Assembly (NCBI GenBank): GCA_905479545.1
Contig: CAJQNE010000185.1
Span: 1-9,459 of the forward strand
DNA length: 9,459 nt
Source of the DNA: an uncultured Gammaproteobacteria bacterium
GTDB taxonomy: Bacteria; Pseudomonadota; Gammaproteobacteria; CAJQNE01
Reading direction: 5' to 3'
The notes under the pieces were generated by a model. The model saw only the letters and a list, made by a program, of their open reading frames with translations, was not told where the DNA came from and made no database searches. A program made the translations under genes and the position numbers. Below, in pieces: positions 6,810-9,459 of this stretch. Each line of letters begins with the position of its first letter. Position 1 is the first letter of the stretch.

Positions 6810-7832
6810 ATGAATAATAACGACAATCGAATGTAACGTGCAGCCGTAGTTTACCTTACTAGCCTATTACTGCTGGGCGCCTGTGGTGGTCAGTCACCCA
6901 GCAATACAGTCTCTAACGATGTAAACGCCAGCAACCCCAATAGCAGCAATAACGATAATAGCCCACGCAACCTCTGTGCATCGAATGACTGTGGCAGAAA
7001 AACCGCATTAGTCACTATCCCGGATGCGGAGAATATTCTGTTCACGCCAACCGGCCGACTATTCGTTTCCGGCGGCACTAATGTGTTCGAAATTGTTGAT
7101 AACAACGGCCTCCTTGAGGCAGTGCCGCTGGTCGCTGGCACTGGCAACTTCACTGGCTTAGGCCTGCTTGGCGACACGCTCTACGCCAACACTCTGTCGG
7201 GCGAATTGTATGCCGGAACCGTCGATGCCGACCCGGCGCTGGTTAAGATTTACGACTATGTAGGCGCAGCCATGCCCAACGGCATGGCGATTGATAACAA
7301 TGGCAACCTTTATACCGTTGATGGGCCCATAACGGGCTTGCCACCAGCACCGCAGGTTCTGAAACTACAGTTCAACCCATCCGACCCGTTTGAGGTCGTT
7401 GAGCAAACAGTATGGCTGAACAGCTCACTACAGTTTTCTAACGGGCTAACCTACAACGGCGAGGCATTCTTTATTACTGACAGCAACGGCACTGGCGAAG
7501 CCGGTAGCGTTCGGCGTATTGATATTAATAGCGACGGCAGCGCCGGTGCAGTTACCACGCTGTACACAGGCGCGGGCATTCTTGACGACCTCAGTGTCGT
7601 TGGCGACAAGCTGCTGGTATCCGGTTTCCAGAATGGCGATATTATTCTGCTCGACCAAAACGGCAACGTCGAACAACAGACCACGCCCGCTACTTTTTCC
7701 AGCGCCTCATCGGTACAGGCTGGCGAACCGCCGCTGTTTAGCCGCGACGATATATTAGTCACCGAAAAAGGCCTGCTAAACGACAATGATTCCAATGTCG
7801 GCAATGTACTGAGTGTTTTTCGCGCTAATTAG
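6810..7832 (+). pseudogene. Beta-propeller (SMP-30/NHL-like) lipoprotein frame, interrupted by an in-frame TAA in the signal peptide
   Basis: The frame opens with ATG at 6810 behind a good AAAGG site and reads MNNNDNRM, then TAA at 6834-6836, then RAAVVYLTSLLLLGAC in the same frame. That is a lipoprotein signal sequence split by one stop. The lipobox LGAC has its Cys codon at 6882 (codon 25); the following Gly predicts outer-membrane sorting by the enteric rule. An Asn/Ser-rich linker (about codons 29-52) leads into a repetitive beta-strand domain with NGMAIDNNGNLYTVDG, NGLTYNGEAFFITDSNG and LDDLSVVGDKLLVSG. These are blades typical of the SMP-30/gluconolactonase or NHL propeller group. Roughly 330 codons after the TAA are open, ending in TAG at 7830-7832. 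The first conventional start after the TAA is GTG at 7083, inside the first blade, and would lose the signal and lipobox. It could be a recent pseudogene, a base-call error or suppressed; the ligand or enzyme activity is unknown. Confidence 0.7.
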
Positions 7833-7932
7833 CCCCCACCCTGCGGCTCCCCGGCACTGACCTTAGCGACCACGCCGCGTCTCCGTGGCACTACTATTAA
7901 GCATTCGTTTAATATAGTGTTTATTACTAAGA
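7833..7932. other. Intergenic segment after the lipoprotein frame
   Basis: I find no gene here. An AT-rich imperfect inverted repeat pairs ACTATTAA (7893-7900) with TTAATATAGT (7909-7918) around a short loop. It is not GC-rich and is followed only by GTTTATTACT, so it is a poor terminator candidate. A short CCACG/CGTGG pair lies at about 7870-7888. No clear terminator for the lipoprotein frame is visible. Confidence 0.35.
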
Positions 7933-8004
7933 CGTCATTGCGAGCGAAGCGCGGCAATCTCTATGCCCAACAGTAGTAGATCGTCGCGTTCGCTCGCGAT
8001 GACG
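7933..8004. repeat. Palindromic (REP/MITE-like) intergenic repeat
   Basis: The left arm 7933-7960 begins CGTCATTGCGAGCGAA and ends CAATCT. The right arm 7978-8004 begins AGATCG and ends TTCGCTCGCGATGACG. The arms are imperfect reverse complements (CGTCAT, GCGAGCGAA, CGCG and ATCT all match) around a 17-base centre. From memory, sequences of the form GTCATTGCGAGCGAAGC...GCAATC recur as dispersed palindromes in many bacterial genomes, so I infer a multi-copy mobile or REP-like unit. Only one copy is in this window, it encodes no protein, and I see no obvious target-site duplication. Confidence 0.75.
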
Positions 8005-8053
8005 AGCAGCTAAATAAGTCTAAGGACACTCGCTGTAGACAAGCAGCAGCCTA

Positions 8054-8073
8054 AGCGCGGTTAAAACCACGCT
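8054..8073 (+). other. Small hairpin in the aldehyde dehydrogenase leader
   Basis: AGCG and CGCT, with inner GGT/ACC pairs and one C-A mismatch, form a short stem around TAAA. It ends 30 bases before the ATG at 8104 and has no T-run after it. It may be chance or a minor leader structure; I cannot assign a role. Confidence 0.2.
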
Positions 8074-8092
8074 AAAGAACCCGCGACACCCC

Positions 8093-8096
8093 GGAG
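8093..8096 (+). promoter_or_regulatory. Ribosome binding site of the aldehyde dehydrogenase gene
   Basis: GGAG lies 7 bases before the ATG at 8104. This sets the start and gives an N-terminus of about 20 residues before the first helix, normal for this family. I see no convincing promoter between the palindromic repeat and this site. Confidence 0.6.
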
Positions 8097-8103
8097 CCCA
8101 GTC

Positions 8104-9459
8104 ATGAACGCAGTCGTACAGTCCATCCACGCTGAAGGTAGCAGTGAAGCCCAGCGCGCCGAAATAAAACGTATTTTTGCCCTACAGCAGAACCGCGCTC
8201 TCCAGCTTCGCACCAGCACTACCGCCGAGCGCATCGCCAAACTAGAAATGCTCCGCGATACCATCGCAGACAACCTCGATGCGATTCGCGAAGCTTGTTA
8301 CGCCGATTTCAAAAAACCCAGTGTCGAAGTCGACTTTGCCGAAGTATCCGTCATTCAGCAGGAAGCGAACCACACCATAAAGCACCTGAAAAAGTGGATG
8401 AAAACCCGCAAGGTGCACGGCACGCTTTCTATGGCGGGCACCACCGGCTGGGTCCGCTACGAACCCAAAGGCGTCTGTCTGATTATCGCGCCGTGGAACT
8501 ACCCGGTGAACCTAATGTTCGGCCCACTGATTTGTGCGATTGCCGGTGGTAACACCGCGATTCTTAAGCCATCCGAGCTCACGCCCAATGTTTCGGCGCT
8601 TACCGCCAAACTGGTACGGCAGATGTTCAGTGAAGATGAAGTCGCCATTTTTGAAGGCGATGCCAGTACCTCACAGGCACTGCTGGAACTACCGTTCGAT
8701 CACACCTTCTTCACCGGCAGCCCGGCAGTGGGCAAAATCGTTATGGCTGCCGCCGCGAAACACCTAACGTCGGTAACACTCGAATTAGGGGGTAAGAGCC
8801 CGGTAGTGATTGACGAAACCGCGAACCTGGCTAAAGCGGCACGCAGCCTGTCGATGGGTAAATTCCAGAACGCCGGACAAACCTGTATCGCACCTGATTA
8901 CGTTTTTGTTCACGAGAGCGTGCACGACGAGTTCGTGCATGAAATGAAAACCACGGTTCAGGAATTTTATGGCGACAGCGAAGCCGACCGAAAAGCCACC
9001 GCGGATTTCCCCCGTATCGTTAATGAGCGCCATGCGGGTCGGGTTAAAAGCCTGATCGACAGCGCGGTCGAAAGCGGTGCCAAAGTGGAATACGGCGGCG
9101 AAACCGACCTGAGCACTTCCTACATAGCCCCAACTTTGCTTACGGCAGTTTCTACCGACAGCGACATAATGCGCGATGAAATTTTCGGCCCGGTAATGCC
9201 CGTCCTAAAATACTCGGATTTACAGCAGCCCATTAATCACATCAATAATCAGCCCAAACCGCTGGCGCTATACGTCTATTCACAGAATCAGGAAAATATT
9301 GATCGGGTAATTGAAAACACCAGCTCAGGCGACAGTGCGATAAACACCTGCATGATGCACTTCGCCCACCCAAATCTACCCTTTGGCGGAGCCAACAATA
9401 GCGGCATCGGCAAAAGCGGCGGCATTTATGGCTTTAAAGCGTTTTCCCACGAACGGGCT
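8104..9459 (+). CDS. NAD(P)-dependent aldehyde dehydrogenase, ALDH3-like (3' end outside the window)
   Basis: The open frame runs from ATG at 8104 through the last base, giving 452 residues with no stop. The enzyme should oxidise an aldehyde to its carboxylate in the cytoplasm. Motifs in order are APWNYPVNL (about 129-137, oxyanion N132), LKPSE (K155), FFTGSPAVGK (about 202-211, Rossmann loop), TLELGGKSP (general base E227), NAGQTCIAPDYV (nucleophile C261), DEIFGPV, and LPFGGANNSGIGKSGG near 430-445. The QTC-x-APDY context and the compact length point to the ALDH3 / coniferyl or fatty-aldehyde group rather than ALDH1 or ALDH2. Family lengths suggest only a short C-terminal piece is missing, so a hydrophobic C-terminal anchor as in some fatty-aldehyde enzymes cannot be judged. 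The substrate is not readable. The neighbouring thiolase allows, but does not show, a role in lipid or alkane breakdown. Confidence 0.95.
   Translation, partial: MNAVVQSIHAEGSSEAQRAEIKRIFALQQNRALQLRTSTTAERIAKLEMLRDTIADNLDAIREACYADFKKPSVEVDFAEVSVIQQEANHTIKHLKKWMKTRKVHGTLSMAGTTGWVRYEPKGVCLIIAPWNYPVNLMFGPLICAIAGGNTAILKPSELTPNVSALTAKLVRQMFSEDEVAIFEGDASTSQALLELPFDHTFFTGSPAVGKIVMAAAAKHLTSVTLELGGKSPVVIDETANLAKAARSLSMGKFQNAGQTCIAPDYVFVHESVHDEFVHEMKTTVQEFYGDSEADRKATADFPRIVNERHAGRVKSLIDSAVESGAKVEYGGETDLSTSYIAPTLLTAVSTDSDIMRDEIFGPVMPVLKYSDLQQPINHINNQPKPLALYVYSQNQENIDRVIENTSSGDSAINTCMMHFAHPNLPFGGANNSGIGKSGGIYGFKAFSHERA

Noticed and set aside
6838..6849. GTG at 6838 as a rescue start for the lipoprotein
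   Set aside because: It is in a different frame and reaches TAG after three codons, so it cannot bypass the TAA at 6834.
7451..7804. 117-codon minus-strand frame opposite the beta-propeller
   Set aside because: The plus-strand frame continues a coherent propeller and lipoprotein reading; the antisense frame is Ser/Pro-rich shadow sequence with no start signal.
8785..9033. 82-codon minus-strand frame inside the aldehyde dehydrogenase
   Set aside because: The opposite strand encodes the catalytic Cys region of the dehydrogenase; this frame is a shadow.

Overview
The window looks like chromosome of a free-living gammaproteobacterium, probably a marine or aquatic heterotroph. The main reason is the single large PurL (about 1270 residues, with the glutaminase domain fused on), whose N-terminus and motifs are of the proteobacterial type. 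A FadI-like thiolase, a HopJ-family small protein and an ALDH3-type aldehyde dehydrogenase are consistent with this. Base composition looks moderately GC-rich and fairly even by eye. I see no integrase, transposase, tRNA, rRNA, CRISPR array or phage gene.

Layout. The left half is on the minus strand: a low-molecular-weight protein tyrosine phosphatase (24-581), an intergenic stretch of about 310 bases, then purL (892-4704). A 261-base divergent promoter region (4705-4965) separates purL from a plus-strand FadI-type acyl-CoA thiolase (4966-6249). The thiolase converges on a minus-strand HopJ-family gene (6347-6688). A perfect-stem hairpin with A and T tracts lies between them and should terminate both. 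Next on the plus strand is a beta-propeller lipoprotein frame (6810-7832), which carries an in-frame TAA inside its signal peptide. The next intergenic region (7833-8103) holds an imperfect 72-base palindromic repeat of the kind dispersed in bacterial genomes. The window ends inside a plus-strand aldehyde dehydrogenase (8104 to beyond 9459) whose stop codon is not included.

How the genes work together. Most are single-gene units with no shared pathway: purine synthesis (PurL), fatty-acid or ketoacyl-CoA cleavage (thiolase), aldehyde oxidation (ALDH), a phosphatase and two poorly understood proteins. Thiolase and ALDH could both serve lipid or hydrocarbon breakdown, but they are about 1.9 kb apart with two other genes between, so this is only a suggestion.

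I found no convincing new multi-gene system. The observations most worth checking are the nonsense codon in the lipoprotein signal peptide, the palindromic repeat beside it, and the HopJ-family gene in a housekeeping setting.
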